Of a stretch of DNA of 64,000 nt, positions 43,980 through 53,875 are shown piece after piece. The notes under the pieces were generated by a model, which was given only the letters and a program-made list of their open reading frames with translations, was not told where the DNA came from and did not search any database. Source of the stretch: Paraburkholderia hospita (GTDB taxonomy: Bacteria; Pseudomonadota; Gammaproteobacteria; Burkholderiales; Burkholderiaceae); the NCBI RefSeq assembly GCF_002902965.1, contig NZ_CP026106.1:1860001-1924000 (forward strand), given 5' to 3'. A program made the translations under genes and the position numbers. Numbering within the stretch: the first letter of the stretch is position 1; each line of letters starts with the position of its first letter.

Positions 43980-44915
43980 TCAACCGGCAGCGTGTTCGAC
44001 GAGGAAGCCGCACACTTCGCGATGCATCCATTGCACGCCGGGACTCGTCGCCAGCGCGCGCCACGATCCGTGCACGAGGCCGATGCCGACGGGCGCACTC
44101 GCCTGCCCTCCCACGGCACGGATGCGTTCTGCAAAGACGCGGGCATCGTCGCGCAATGGATCGTGCTCGACGCCGATCGCAAGCGTCGGCGGCAATCCAT
44201 CATAGCGTGATGCTTCGAGCGGAACGGTCCACGCGTAACCGTGTGCCTGGCCGCCCCAATACAGCGCGCTGCAGCGTCGCACGTCGGCAAGCGTGAGCAT
44301 CGGTGCATCGGCTTCCGAGTTGCGCGCGGGCAATTGCGGTTCGATGCCCAGCATCGGATAAACCAGGGCGACGCTGCGCACGCCCGCTTTCCCCTCGTCG
44401 CGCAGACGCATCGCAACACTCGCCGCGAGCGTACCGCCCGCGCTGTCGCCTGCCAGCTGCAGCGAACGCGGCAATGGGCCGAACGGCAGGCGACCGTCGA
44501 GCGCGGCGCGCGTGACGGCGAGGCAATCGTCGTGAGCGGCGGGCGCGGCGTGCTCCGGCGCGAGCCGATAATCGACAGCCACCACACACAACCCTGTATC
44601 CGCCGCGATGCGCGCCGTGATCAGATCGTGACTGTCGAGCGATCCGACGACGAACCCGCCGCCATGAAAATACAGCACCGTGCCCATCGACCGCGCGCGA
44701 TCAGCGGGCGCGTACAGACGCACGTCGAACGTGCGCTCATCGGGCGATGTGAAAGGCGCGTCGCGAGCCGTCACGCCATCGGGCAATGGCGGCGTGAACG
44801 CGGCGGCGTACCGTTCGTACACCGCCCGCTGTTCGGCAAACGTCGATGCAGATCGATCGCGCGGATAAAGACTCTTCGTGCGCTCGACGAATGCAACCAT
44901 CTCGGGTTCGAGCAT
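43980..44915 (-). CDS. hocS: HocS-like esterase (short-chain acylcarnitine hydrolase), HSL family
   Basis: 311-residue alpha/beta hydrolase of the hormone-sensitive-lipase group: oxyanion HGGG (84-87), nucleophile GDSAG with Ser158, acid in GVEHDPLRDDAR (about 253-264), His in VHGSW (about 285). Last gene of a minus-strand run whose order caiX-cdhC-cdhA-cdhB-esterase equals that in Pseudomonas aeruginosa, where HocS releases carnitine from short-chain acylcarnitines. The synteny makes the assignment; sequence alone would only say esterase. GGAG eight bases upstream of ATG. Confidence 0.8.
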   Translation of the reverse strand: MLEPEMVAFVERTKSLYPRDRSASTFAEQRAVYERYAAAFTPPLPDGVTARDAPFTSPDERTFDVRLYAPADRARSMGTVLYFHGGGFVVGSLDSHDLITARIAADTGLCVVAVDYRLAPEHAAPAAHDDCLAVTRAALDGRLPFGPLPRSLQLAGDSAGGTLAASVAMRLRDEGKAGVRSVALVYPMLGIEPQLPARNSEADAPMLTLADVRRCSALYWGGQAHGYAWTVPLEASRYDGLPPTLAIGVEHDPLRDDARVFAERIRAVGGQASAPVGIGLVHGSWRALATSPGVQWMHREVCGFLVEHAAG

Positions 44916-44966
44916 GTCGCGTGCTCCGCTTAGGTTTTCTGATTATGCACGCGAATGCGCGGGGCG

Positions 44967-45458
44967 CTATTTGCGCGCTTGCCCCGGCAAGCCAATCACG
45001 CGCCCAGCGTATCGCGGCGCAGGCAGCGCCGCTTGCGCATCGACGAGCGCGCGCACGCGCGCCTCGACATCGCTGTCGAACACCTCTGAACGCGGCCCGC
45101 TGGTATCGACGTGCAACAGCATCTGCTCGCCCGCCGCGACGGCTTCGCCGCCATCTCCAGCGAACATTTCGAGGTACAGGTGCATGCGCTTGGCGTCATG
45201 CGCGAGTACGCGCATCTCGACTCGCACTCGGGCGCCTTCCTTGATTTCGTGCAGATAGTGGATGTGCGCTTCGAGCGTATAGATCGAGCGGCCACGCGCT
45301 TTGCGCACCGCGTCGTCGAGGCCGATCTGGTCGATCAGCGCATCGGTGGCGAAGCTGAAAATCAGCATATAGAACGCGTCGCGCAGATGGCCGTTGTAAT
45401 CGACCCACTCGGCGCGCACGACGTCGTGATACGCAGGCAATTCCGCGTGTCGCGGCAT
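44967..45458 (-). CDS. cdhB: Betainyl-CoA thioesterase CdhB (hot-dog fold)
   Basis: 163 residues from the ATG at 45458 (the frame opens at 45527 but the added 23 residues are unrelated; GGAGA about nine bases upstream of the chosen start). 4-hydroxybenzoyl-CoA-thioesterase-like pattern VRAEWVDYNGHLRDAFYMLIF near the start, with an Asp in the usual catalytic position. In the carnitine pathway it hydrolyses betainyl-CoA to glycine betaine and CoA. Sits between cdhA and hocS. Confidence 0.85.
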   Translation of the reverse strand: MPRHAELPAYHDVVRAEWVDYNGHLRDAFYMLIFSFATDALIDQIGLDDAVRKARGRSIYTLEAHIHYLHEIKEGARVRVEMRVLAHDAKRMHLYLEMFAGDGGEAVAAGEQMLLHVDTSGPRSEVFDSDVEARVRALVDAQAALPAPRYAGRVIGLPGQARK

Positions 45459-45546
45459 GGCGAATGTCTCCGTCGCTTTGAATGAGGTACTGCACGCGCG
45501 GGACATCTGTTTTGACGCCCCGCACACGCACAGATATTACTCGACC

Positions 45547-46512
45547 TTATTCGTCGGCACGCAAGCCATGACGCGCTTTCGTTTCGGCAATCGCGGACAG
45601 CACGTTCGTGATGCATTCGTCGCGATAGCGTTCGAGCTGCTTGATCGAGCGCGGACCGACCTGCTCCGCCGTCCCACCGACCACGCGATCGATCAACTGA
45701 TCCGTCAGCTTCGGCGCGACGAGTTTCGTCCACGGCAATTCCAGCGCGGGCCCGAATTGCTGCATGAAATGCCGCATGCCTGCGTCGCCGCCAGCCAGCG
45801 TATAGGTGAGGAACGTCCCCATGAACGACCAGCGGATGCCCGCGCCAAAGCGGATCGCATCGTCGATTTCCCCTGTCGTCGCGACGCCTTCGTCGACCAG
45901 ATGCAGCGCCTCGCGCCACAGCGCTTCGAGCAGGCGGTCCGCGATAAAGCCCGGCACTTCCTTGCGCACATGCAGCGGCCGCATGTCGAGCGCGCGATAG
46001 ATGCTCATTGCGGCGTCGATGGTCGAAGGCGCGGTTTGCTCACCGCCCAACACTTCGACAAGCGGCAACAGATAAACAGGATTGAACGGATGCCCGACGA
46101 TACAGCGCTCCGGATGTAACGCGCGCGCATAGAAATCAGTCGGCAGCAGGCCCGATGTCGATGATGCGATGATCGCGTCGGGCTTCGCGGCGCGGCTAAT
46201 CTGCTCATGCAACGCAAGCTTCAATTCCTCGCGTTCAGGCGCGCTTTCCTGAATGAAGTCGGCATCCGCGACGCACGCTTCAATCGTCTTCACGAAACGC
46301 AGACGCTCCTGCGAAGCCCCCGCCGCGAGTCCAACGCGTTCGAGCGCGGGCCACGCGTTCGCGACATTGTCGCGCAACTGCTTCTCCGCGCCCGGCGCCG
46401 GGTCCCATGCAATGACGTCGAGCCCATGCGCGAGCGCGCGCGCCACCCAGCCGCTGCCGATCACACCTGCGCCGATTGCTGCAAAAGTCTTGATATCCGT
46501 AATCACTGCCAT
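45547..46512 (-). CDS. cdhA: L-carnitine 3-dehydrogenase CdhA
   Basis: 321 residues from the ATG at 46512 (GAGGAT upstream; an earlier ATG at 46539 would add nine residues). 3-hydroxyacyl-CoA-dehydrogenase fold: NAD-binding [20 protein letters not shown] (residues ~12-31) and the [20 protein letters not shown] segment (about 139-158) with the catalytic His. Oxidises L-carnitine to 3-dehydrocarnitine. The length equals that of characterised carnitine dehydrogenases. Confidence 0.9.
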   Translation of the reverse strand: MAVITDIKTFAAIGAGVIGSGWVARALAHGLDVIAWDPAPGAEKQLRDNVANAWPALERVGLAAGASQERLRFVKTIEACVADADFIQESAPEREELKLALHEQISRAAKPDAIIASSTSGLLPTDFYARALHPERCIVGHPFNPVYLLPLVEVLGGEQTAPSTIDAAMSIYRALDMRPLHVRKEVPGFIADRLLEALWREALHLVDEGVATTGEIDDAIRFGAGIRWSFMGTFLTYTLAGGDAGMRHFMQQFGPALELPWTKLVAPKLTDQLIDRVVGGTAEQVGPRSIKQLERYRDECITNVLSAIAETKARHGLRADE

Positions 46513-46555
46513 TGCCGATGATCCTCTGGATTGATTCAAAGCGTTATACGAACTG

Positions 46556-47485
46556 CTAGGCGAACTGTTCTGCGGCGCGCTTTTCGAGCAGCCGTTCGCC
46601 GCGTGCAGGCAAGCCGAGTTTCTTGCGGCCTTCCGCCGGTGTCAGCGCGCGGCCGCCAAGCCGTTCGATAATCTCAACGGCGCGCGTCACAAGCGAGCCA
46701 TTGCTCGCAGGCACGCCCTTGTCGAGCCAGATGTTGTCTTCGAGACCCACGCGCACGTTACCGCCGAGCAGCATCGCCTGCGCGACCATCGGCATCTGCA
46801 TCCGGCCGATGCCGAAGCCCGCCCATTGCGCGCCGGGGGGCAGGTTGTCGACCATGGCCTTCATCGTCGTCGTATCGGCGGGCGCACCCCACGGAATGCC
46901 GAGGCACAGCTGAAACAGCGGTGGCGCATCGAGCAGGCCTTCTTTCAGCAATTGATTGGCGAACCACAGATGGCCCGTATCGAAGATCTCCAGTTCCGGC
47001 TTGACGCCGAGTTCCTGGATGCGCTTCGCGCCCGCCCGCAATTGAGCCGGCGTCGATACGTAGATATAGTCGCCGTCGCCGAAATTGAGCGTGCCGCAAT
47101 CGAGCGTGCAAATCTCCGGCAAAAGCTCTTCAACGTGGGCAAGCCGCGTCAGGCCGCCTACCAGATCGGTGCCCGCGCCGAAGCGCATCGGATCTTCGCC
47201 GGGACCGATCTCCAGGTCCCCGCCCATGCCAGCCGTCAGATTGATGATGACGTCCGTATCCGCGGAGCGAATACGGTCGACGACCTCGCGGTACAGATTC
47301 GAATCGCGGCTGCCGCGTCCCGTTTTCGGATCGCGGACATGGCAATGCGCGACGGTTGCGCCTGCTTTTGCGGCTTCGATCGCGGCATCGGCGATCTGTT
47401 TCGGCGTGACGGGAATGGCGGGATGCCTGCCGACGGTGTCGCCTACACCCGTGACAGCGCAGGTCACGATCACTTCATGGTTCAT
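46556..47485 (-). CDS. cdhC: Dehydrocarnitine cleavage enzyme CdhC (BKACE / DUF849)
   Basis: 309 residues from the ATG at 47485; the upstream extension to 47557 is unrelated. Beta-keto-acid cleavage enzyme: converts 3-dehydrocarnitine plus acetyl-CoA into betainyl-CoA and acetoacetate. The Zn-binding motif HCHVRDP (His47, His49) and [18 protein letters not shown] are family marks. Genes are adjacent to caiX (76-base gap) and cdhA (43-base gap). Confidence 0.9.
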   Translation of the reverse strand: MNHEVIVTCAVTGVGDTVGRHPAIPVTPKQIADAAIEAAKAGATVAHCHVRDPKTGRGSRDSNLYREVVDRIRSADTDVIINLTAGMGGDLEIGPGEDPMRFGAGTDLVGGLTRLAHVEELLPEICTLDCGTLNFGDGDYIYVSTPAQLRAGAKRIQELGVKPELEIFDTGHLWFANQLLKEGLLDAPPLFQLCLGIPWGAPADTTTMKAMVDNLPPGAQWAGFGIGRMQMPMVAQAMLLGGNVRVGLEDNIWLDKGVPASNGSLVTRAVEIIERLGGRALTPAEGRKKLGLPARGERLLEKRAAEQFA

Positions 47486-47560
47486 GCGTGCAATTCCTGT
47501 TAACTGTGGTGTCTGATTGGTTGCAATGGAAAAGTACTTTCCGTATTCGAATGTCAAATC

Positions 47561-48511
47561 TCAAAGACCGAGATAAGCCTTCACGGCAGGCAAGCCATCC
47601 TTGCCGTCATACGTCTTGACGCCTGCGAGCCATTCGTCGAGTACTTGCGGATTCTTTTTCAAATACGCTTTAGCGGCTTCGGCAGGTTTCTCCTTGTTCA
47701 TCACCGACTGCATCACGACGTTCTCGAGCTGCGTGGTAAAGCGAAGATTGCTCACGAGTTTTCCCGCGTTCGGGCAACGCGTCAGAAAGTCCGGCGACGT
47801 CAGCGTATAAACACGCGCTTCGCCATCGTTCGGACCGAATACGCCTTCGCTCCCGCTCAGGTACTTCATATCGAGCTGAATGTTCATCGGATGCGGCTGC
47901 CAGCCGAGAAAGACCACCCATTTCTTCTCGCGCACCGCGCGGTCAACGGTCACGAGCATGCCCGCCTCGCTTGATTCGATCAGCTTGAATCCACCCAGAC
48001 CGAACTGATTGGTCGCAATCATCTTCTGGATTGCGGCATTCGCACTGCTGCCCGGCTCGATGCCATAGATCTTTCCGTCGAGTTCCGCGCGATGCTTCGC
48101 GATATCGGCGAAAGTCTTCAGTCCCGCGTCGTATTCATAAGTGGGCACCGCAAAGGTCGCCCTCGCGCCCGTCAGATTCGGCGGCTGCAAGACGTTGATC
48201 GACTTCGCGTCGACGAACGGCGTAATCGCCTTTTCCTGCACGGGCCACCAGTACCCGAGCGAGACGTCGAGCTGCTTGCTCTTCAATCCGGCAAACGAGA
48301 TCGGCACGGATGCCACCGTCGTCACCGGCTGATAACCAAGCCCTTCGAATACCGTCGACGCGAGCGCCGTCGTCGACGTGATGTCGGTCCAGCCGATATC
48401 CGCGAAATGGACGGCGCGGCAGCTCGGCGGGTCCTGCGCGAGCGCGGGCAGCGACAGTGCGGCCAGAAGGCCGGCAAGACATGTGGAAACGGCTTTGCTG
48501 ATCAACTTCAT
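47561..48511 (-). CDS. caiX: Carnitine-binding protein CaiX (orphan ABC binding protein)
   Basis: 316 residues from the ATG at 48511 (AAGGGG six bases upstream; the frame opens 117 bases earlier). Signal peptide MKLISKAVSTCLAGLLAALS...LAQ. OpuAC/ChoX-type quaternary-amine binding fold: HFADIGWTDITSTTALAS, aromatic LGYWWPVQ (cation-pi box), GIEPGSSANAAI, VFLGWQPHPMN. First gene of the carnitine operon. No ABC permease or ATPase gene is near; in pseudomonads CaiX delivers carnitine to the shared CbcWV transporter. Confidence 0.88.
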   Translation of the reverse strand: MKLISKAVSTCLAGLLAALSLPALAQDPPSCRAVHFADIGWTDITSTTALASTVFEGLGYQPVTTVASVPISFAGLKSKQLDVSLGYWWPVQEKAITPFVDAKSINVLQPPNLTGARATFAVPTYEYDAGLKTFADIAKHRAELDGKIYGIEPGSSANAAIQKMIATNQFGLGGFKLIESSEAGMLVTVDRAVREKKWVVFLGWQPHPMNIQLDMKYLSGSEGVFGPNDGEARVYTLTSPDFLTRCPNAGKLVSNLRFTTQLENVVMQSVMNKEKPAEAAKAYLKKNPQVLDEWLAGVKTYDGKDGLPAVKAYLGL

Positions 48512-48813
48512 GACGATCCCCTTCGACACAGCTCGTAATGTTCTAGAACGCCCACGTGGCAGGCGGCGAGTAAGACGACCCTGGAAAGACGCGATGTGCA
48601 TTAAAGGTACAAATCCATATTCCTGCAAAATCGACTATCAGCGACCCGTTCTTGCTTGCTTGCGACCATGAGGGAAAACCAGCATGCGTCGGCGCGATTG
48701 GTGCGCTGCGCCATACGAGCATGGATTTTTGTCGGCTTGCCGCATTGCATGCTGCTTGCTACGCTCGCCGGATTCGACGAATCCGGCCAACCTGACATCC
48801 AGAAGATCGAGCG
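48512..48813. promoter_or_regulatory. Divergent caiX/cdhR control region
   Basis: 302 bases between the start codons of caiX (minus) and cdhR (plus). Holds the 29-base block shared with the porin promoter (48607-48635) and an imperfect echo on the other strand, ATGGATTTTTGTC at 48721, about 80-93 bases before the cdhR start. Confidence 0.55.
48607..48635 (-). promoter_or_regulatory. Shared 29-bp block, caiX copy
   Basis: On the + strand GTACAAATCCAT followed by 17 bases; 23 of 29 positions equal the block at 51100-51128 upstream of the porin gene, including 12 of 12 in the core. It lies 96 bases from the caiX ATG (91 for the porin). Same orientation to both genes. Likely operator or activator site of a common regulator (CdhR or GbdR type). 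Confidence 0.65.
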
Positions 48814-49806
48814 ATGCCCGAAGACATTTCGTTTCTGCTGCTGCCGGGCTTTTCGGCTCTTGGCTTCATGTCGGCTATCGAGCCTTTGCGCGTCGCGAAC
48901 CGTTTTCGCGAGAACCTTTACCGCTGGCATATCCTGAGCGTGGACGGCGCGCCCGTCGCCGCGAGCAACGGCATTTCGATGAATGCCGAAGCCGCATTCG
49001 GCGATGTCGATCACGCCCGAACGGTCTTTATCGTCGCGGGTTTCGATCCGCTTGCGTGCTACAGCCGCGCGCTCGGCGACTGGCTCCGGCGGCTCGACCA
49101 CGCGCACGCGACACTCGGCGGCATCGACACGGGCGCCTTTATTCTGGCCGAAGCGGGACTGCTGCGCGCAACCGACAGCGTGACCTTGCATTGGGAAGCG
49201 CTCTCCGCATTCCGCGAGCGATACCCGTCGGTGGATGCGAGCGAAGAGCTATTCGAGATCGGCGCGCGGCGCATCACGTGCGCGGGCGGCACCGCTTCGA
49301 TCGACATGATGCTCGACCTGGTCTCGCGCAGTCACGGCGCAGCGCTCGCTTCGTCGATCTCCGAACAATTCGTCGTGAGCCGCATTCGCCAGCGCTCCGA
49401 TCATCAGCGCATGGAAATCGCCGCGCGTTACGGCGTGCATAACCGCAAGCTGATTCAGGTGATCGGCGTGATGGAACAGAACATGGAAGAACCGCTCGCG
49501 CCCGCCGATCTCGCGCAGGAAATCGGCGTCACGCGCAGGCAGCTGGAGCGGCTTTTCTGTTCATCGCTAAAGGACACGCCGACCCATTTCTATCTGCAAT
49601 TGCGGCTGGATCGCGCGCGCGAGCTTTTGAGGCAGACGGATATGTCGATTACGGCAATTTGCGTCGCGTGCGGATTCGAGTCACCGTCGCACTTCTCGCG
49701 GACCTATCGCGCGCGGTTCGGCGCGAGTCCGCGCAGCGACCGGAGTCCGCTGCGCCATACTGCCGGTGGCAATGCGAATACGACACTGGAGACCGCAGTG
49801 CCTTGA
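48814..49806 (+). CDS. cdhR: CdhR, GlxA-type AraC-family regulator of carnitine catabolism
   Basis: 330 residues. N-terminal DJ-1/PfpI-like domain (ISFLLLPGFSALGFMSAIEPLR at residue 4 on; GGIDTGAFILAEAGLL; CAGGTASIDMMLDLV), then AraC double HTH (APADLAQEIGVTRRQLERLF, about 227-246; ITAICVACGFESPSHFSRTYR, about 277-297). Divergent from caiX-cdhCAB-hocS, the same place as in P. aeruginosa, where CdhR activates that operon in response to carnitine. Confidence 0.88.
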   Translation: MPEDISFLLLPGFSALGFMSAIEPLRVANRFRENLYRWHILSVDGAPVAASNGISMNAEAAFGDVDHARTVFIVAGFDPLACYSRALGDWLRRLDHAHATLGGIDTGAFILAEAGLLRATDSVTLHWEALSAFRERYPSVDASEELFEIGARRITCAGGTASIDMMLDLVSRSHGAALASSISEQFVVSRIRQRSDHQRMEIAARYGVHNRKLIQVIGVMEQNMEEPLAPADLAQEIGVTRRQLERLFCSSLKDTPTHFYLQLRLDRARELLRQTDMSITAICVACGFESPSHFSRTYRARFGASPRSDRSPLRHTAGGNANTTLETAVP

Positions 49807-49816
49807 ATGTAGTGTC

Positions 49817-49861
49817 GTTTGATCGATTTGCGTTGCCCTTTGCGAACAAGGCAAATCAAAC
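49817..49861. terminator. Imperfect hairpin between convergent cdhR and porin genes
   Basis: Outer arms GTTTGAT...ATCAAAC with inner pairing (GATTTG/CAAATC, GCC/GGC). AT-rich against the flanks. Candidate bidirectional terminator. Confidence 0.45.
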
Positions 49862-49866
49862 AGGCA

Positions 49867-51009
49867 TCAGAACGAGTGCCGCATACCGATACGCACATCG
49901 GCCTGTGTCGTCGTGGTGGACGGCGTGAAGCTATAGCCGATCACTGCATCCACGCCGCTCGACGCCTTCAGATAATCGCCTGAAATATAGACGTCCGTGC
50001 GCTTGGACAGCAGATAGTGCGCGCCCAGCGAGCCCTGATTCCAGTGATGCCCTTCGAAGTTCGTGTACTGGTAGCCGCCGATCACGCTGAACGCCGGCGT
50101 CACCTGCCAGCTCGCGCCGCCTTCACCCACCTTCATGTGCGACGTGACGCCCAGGCCCTTGATCGTCGTATAGGTGAAGTTGCCCATCAGCGTCACGTCG
50201 CCGATTGCATAGCTCGAGCCGATGCCGAAGGTACCCTGCTTGTCGACGGGAAACGGATTACTCGAATAGAGATCAGTTATCGCGCCTGTCGCCGGATCGA
50301 CGGTCACCGTCGGCTGGCCAAGGAAAGTGTGCACGCCGAGCATCGCGTACGGATCGAAGGCGTAGATGCCGTGCGGATTGTTCAGCTGCGTGTAGGCGGC
50401 GCCCATCGTGAACGGTCCATTCGCATAGTGCGCGCCGACGCTCCATGCGCTGTCCTGGTGGAAATCGCCCGCGACGTTGCCGAACGAGTACATGCCGCCG
50501 AACATGAAGCCGGCGAATTCATTCGACAGGAACTTCACCGAATTGGGCAGACGGTCGCCATTGAAGCGGTCGAAGTCGCCCTGGTGAATCGCATAGCCGC
50601 TCGCCCACGCCGAGATGTTGTACAGGTACACCATCTCTTCCGTCATATCCAGCTGATTGCCGAACGACAGCGTACCCCACTGGTTCTTCAGCCCCACATA
50701 CGCCTGACGTCCGAATAGCGCGCTGCCGAAGCCCAGTTGCCCATTGCCGAGGTGAAAGCCGCTTTCGAGCACGAACACCGCCTGCAAGCCGCCGCCCAGA
50801 TCTTCCGTGCCCTTGACGCCGAAGCGGTTGCCGTATGAGATGCCGTCGTCGAACTTCACGACGTGCGCGCCGCCCGTATTGTTGACCCAGGTAATGCCCG
50901 CGTCGACGATCCCATACAACGTGACACTGCTCTGCGCGTGACTCGCGTTCGATATTCCAGCGAGCACGAGCGCGACGCCTGTCAGTGTTGCGGCATTCAG
51001 CTTTTTCAT
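49867..51009 (-). CDS. Gram-negative porin, probably for quaternary amines
   Basis: 380 residues from the ATG at 51009; the frame opens 102 bases earlier. Signal peptide MKKLNAATLTGVALVLAGISNASHA, then QSSVTLYGIVDAGITWVNN and a C-terminal VRIGMRHSF ending in Phe. Lies between the carnitine and choline-sulfate genes and has the 29-base block found upstream of caiX, so it is probably the outer-membrane pore of this regulon. Specificity is inferred. Confidence 0.88.
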   Translation of the reverse strand: MKKLNAATLTGVALVLAGISNASHAQSSVTLYGIVDAGITWVNNTGGAHVVKFDDGISYGNRFGVKGTEDLGGGLQAVFVLESGFHLGNGQLGFGSALFGRQAYVGLKNQWGTLSFGNQLDMTEEMVYLYNISAWASGYAIHQGDFDRFNGDRLPNSVKFLSNEFAGFMFGGMYSFGNVAGDFHQDSAWSVGAHYANGPFTMGAAYTQLNNPHGIYAFDPYAMLGVHTFLGQPTVTVDPATGAITDLYSSNPFPVDKQGTFGIGSSYAIGDVTLMGNFTYTTIKGLGVTSHMKVGEGGASWQVTPAFSVIGGYQYTNFEGHHWNQGSLGAHYLLSKRTDVYISGDYLKASSGVDAVIGYSFTPSTTTTQADVRIGMRHSF

Positions 51010-51099
51010 TGTGTAGTTCTCTCTTGCCTGACTCTGAGGGGGATAGGGATGCGAAGCTGCCTTCGCGGCTTGTGCAATTCGCACGACGATGAATGCACA

Positions 51100-51128
51100 G
51101 TACAAATCCATTTTTCAGGCAACTCGAC
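51100..51128 (-). promoter_or_regulatory. Shared 29-bp block, porin copy
   Basis: GTACAAATCCAT core plus 17 less conserved bases, matching 48607-48635. It sits 91 bases upstream of the porin start and inside the 244-base gap between the porin and the binding-protein gene. Confidence 0.65.
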
Positions 51129-51253
51129 CAAACACGACGTACTTTGGTCTGTTAGCGACACACACACAACAAAAGGAACACGCGTACCGCATAAGAAATG
51201 CGCGCGGCCCCTTGCGGAACCGCGCGCCATTTGACAGTCCCGCCAATGCCGGT

Positions 51254-52219
51254 TCAATGAATGCCGAGTTGCGCCTGCACTGCCTGCAATCCGTCGCTGC
51301 CACTCGTGGTCGTCACGCCTTTGAGCCATGTATTTAACAAAGCGGGATTGCCTTTCAGCGCGTTCAACGCCGCGGTATTGATATCCACCTTGTTTTGCAG
51401 CACATTCGTGATGATCTGGTTTTCCAGATCGACATTGAATGTCAATTGTTGAAAGAGCCTGGCGAGATTCGCGCATTGCCCGGAAAAACCCGCGCGCGTT
51501 ACCGTATTCACCGTCGCGCCACCGTAGTTCGGGCCGAAGTACGTGTCACCGCCCGACAGATAGGTCAAATGGAATTTCGTGTTCATCAGATGCGGTTCCC
51601 AGCCGAGAAACACGATCCATTGCTTGTCTCGCACCGCGCGCTCGACCTGCGTCAACATCCCCGTTTCACTCGATTCGACGATCTTCCAGTCGCCGAGACC
51701 AAATGCCTTATCGGAAATCATCTTCTTGATGTTCTGATTGGCGGGCGCACCTGGCTCGATGCCATAGATCTTTCCATTGAACTGGTCGGCGTGCTTGACG
51801 AGATCGGCGAATGAATGCACGCCCGCGGCGGCGACATAGTCGGGAACGGCAAGCGTGAATTTCGCATTGGTCAGATTCGCATGCAGCACGTCGATCGAAC
51901 GTTCATCGACGAACGGCTTGACGAGCGGACCTTGCGCGGGCATCCAGTTGCCGAGAAACACGTCGATTTGCCCTTTTTTCAGGCCCTGATACGTGATCGG
52001 CACCGACAGGTTCGACACGTTCTGCTGATAGCCGAGCGCCTTCAATAGCACGCCTGTGACCGCGTTGGTCGCATCGATATCGGTCCAGCCGGGGTCGGCC
52101 ATGCGGACTTGCGTGCAGCTTTGGGGCTCTGCTGCATGCGACGATCCTGTCATTGCAATGCCGCATGCAGCAAGCATCAATGCGGCCTTCGCAAGCGAAC
52201 TTCTCCAGCGTATGTTCAT
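51254..52219 (-). CDS. Quaternary-amine ABC binding protein, paralog of CaiX (BetX/ChoX-like)
   Basis: 321 residues from the ATG at 52219 (GGAG seven bases upstream). Signal peptide to residue ~29 (SSHA). Clearly a paralog of CaiX: DPGWTDIDATNAVTG, LGNWMPAQ, IYGIEPGAPANQNIKKMI, VFLGWEPHLMN. It lies 41 bases after betC, so choline, choline-O-sulfate or betaine is the likely ligand. No permease or ATPase nearby. Confidence 0.85.
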   Translation of the reverse strand: MNIRWRSSLAKAALMLAACGIAMTGSSHAAEPQSCTQVRMADPGWTDIDATNAVTGVLLKALGYQQNVSNLSVPITYQGLKKGQIDVFLGNWMPAQGPLVKPFVDERSIDVLHANLTNAKFTLAVPDYVAAAGVHSFADLVKHADQFNGKIYGIEPGAPANQNIKKMISDKAFGLGDWKIVESSETGMLTQVERAVRDKQWIVFLGWEPHLMNTKFHLTYLSGGDTYFGPNYGGATVNTVTRAGFSGQCANLARLFQQLTFNVDLENQIITNVLQNKVDINTAALNALKGNPALLNTWLKGVTTTSGSDGLQAVQAQLGIH

Positions 52220-52260
52220 CGTGGACTCCCGTATTGAAGTTTTCTCTCTCTTGCCCGTCA

Positions 52261-53802
52261 TTAGCCGCTGACGATACGCGGATAACGCGCCATCGCTTCG
52301 AGCGTATCGAGTTCAATGTGATTGCGCATGTAGCGCAGGCTTGCGTCGTTGAATGGCTGCCAGTCCCATGAGCGGATCGTGCCTTGCGTCGTCGCTTCAA
52401 AATGAAAGCGCCGGCGGCGCTGGCTCGCAACCACCGCTTGATGCAGTGCGGGAATGTTCCAGCGCTGCGCGATCTCCTTGCGAAATGCGTCGACGAGCGT
52501 GGCATTCTTCGGGTCTTGCGCGAGGTTCACGCGCTCGTGCGGATCGTCCGCGAGATCGTAAAGCTGATCGGGATCGACGGGCGTATGAATGAACTTGTAC
52601 TTGCCGCGCCGGACCATCACCATCGGCGCAATTGCGCCCTCCGCGAAGTACTCGACAATCGCTTCGTCGTGTCCACCGTCGTTGTGCAGATGCGGGATAA
52701 GGCTCTGTCCGTCCACAGAATCGGGCCATTCCGCGCGCCGGGTGCCCGCTGCCATTTCGACGAGCGTCGGCAGCAGATCGACGTGCGAGACGGATGCAGC
52801 CACGCGATGCGCACGATAGTGCTTTGGTGCATGCACGATTAGCGGCACACGCACGCCGCCTTCAAAGCACGTCATCTTGTACCAGAGGCCACGTTCGCCA
52901 AGCATTTCGCCGTGATCCGATGTGACGATGACGATCGTATCGTCGGCGAGGCCGGTTGCCTTCAGCGTGTCGAGAATCGCACCGAATTGCGCATCGACAT
53001 ACGAGAGCGCGCCATAGTACGCGTGTCGCGCGTCGCGGATCTGCTGTTCAGTCGGTGGCGTGAGATCCGCTTCGTAGACATCGCGCAGACGCTTTGAATG
53101 GGGATCGCTCTCTTCGCGCGTCAATGTCACGCGCGGCATGTCGATCTCTTCATCGCGGTACAGATCCCAGTATTGCTGCGGAATCGCGTAAGGATCATGC
53201 GGATGCGTAAGCGACGCGACGAGGCAAAACGGCCGCACGTCGCCGCCCGCCGCGCGCTCGCGCACGATGTCATACAGCTTCTGGCGCGTCGTGTACGTGA
53301 CTTCATCGTCGAAATCGAGCTGGTTCGTGCGTACGCATGGGCCTGCATCGAGCACGGAACTCATGTTGTGATACCAGCTAGGCCGCACGTCCGGACGATC
53401 CCAGTCCGGCACCCAGCCGAAATCGGCGGGATAGATGTCGGTGGTCAGGCGCTCCTCGAAACCGTGCAACTGGTCGGGGCCGCAGAAATGCATCTTGCCC
53501 GAGAGGATCGTCCGATAGCCTACTACGCGCAGATAGTGCGCGAACGTCAGCGTTTGCGCGGGCAATTCGGCGGCGTTATCGTAAGCACCGATTGCGGCGG
53601 GCAATTTGCCCGCCATCATCGAAAAGCGTGATGGCGCGCACAGCGGGCTCGCGCAGTACGCGGAATCGAACACGACGCCTTCTTTTGCCAGCGCATCGAT
53701 GCGCGGCGTCAACGAGACCTGATTGCCATACGCGCGCAGCGCGAACGGCGTCATCTGGTCCGCCATCAAGATAACGATATTCTGCTTTGTATTAAGGCTC
53801 AT
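52261..53802 (-). CDS. betC: Choline-sulfatase
   Basis: 513 residues, cytoplasmic type-I sulfatase splitting choline-O-sulfate into choline and sulfate. The formylglycine-forming motif is C55-A-P-S-R, and Asp14 (LMADQMTPFALRAYGN, metal site) and VTSDHGEMLGERGLWYKMTCFE near residue 285 fit the family. The C-terminal FNDASLRYMRNHIELDTLEAMARYP is typical of BetC tails. Divergent from a LysR regulator, as in other choline-sulfate operons. Confidence 0.93.
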   Translation of the reverse strand: MSLNTKQNIVILMADQMTPFALRAYGNQVSLTPRIDALAKEGVVFDSAYCASPLCAPSRFSMMAGKLPAAIGAYDNAAELPAQTLTFAHYLRVVGYRTILSGKMHFCGPDQLHGFEERLTTDIYPADFGWVPDWDRPDVRPSWYHNMSSVLDAGPCVRTNQLDFDDEVTYTTRQKLYDIVRERAAGGDVRPFCLVASLTHPHDPYAIPQQYWDLYRDEEIDMPRVTLTREESDPHSKRLRDVYEADLTPPTEQQIRDARHAYYGALSYVDAQFGAILDTLKATGLADDTIVIVTSDHGEMLGERGLWYKMTCFEGGVRVPLIVHAPKHYRAHRVAASVSHVDLLPTLVEMAAGTRRAEWPDSVDGQSLIPHLHNDGGHDEAIVEYFAEGAIAPMVMVRRGKYKFIHTPVDPDQLYDLADDPHERVNLAQDPKNATLVDAFRKEIAQRWNIPALHQAVVASQRRRRFHFEATTQGTIRSWDWQPFNDASLRYMRNHIELDTLEAMARYPRIVSG

Positions 53803-53875
53803 GAGCGGGGCGGATTAGAATCTTGGAGTTACGCATCGAAGTGCGGCGCTTGCAGTGCAACGAGCGCCGCCTGCA

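Noticed and set aside
48721..48733. Third copy of the caiX/porin block before cdhR
   Set aside because: ATGGATTTTTGTC resembles the core but needs a two-base insertion and the flanks do not match; noted only as an echo.
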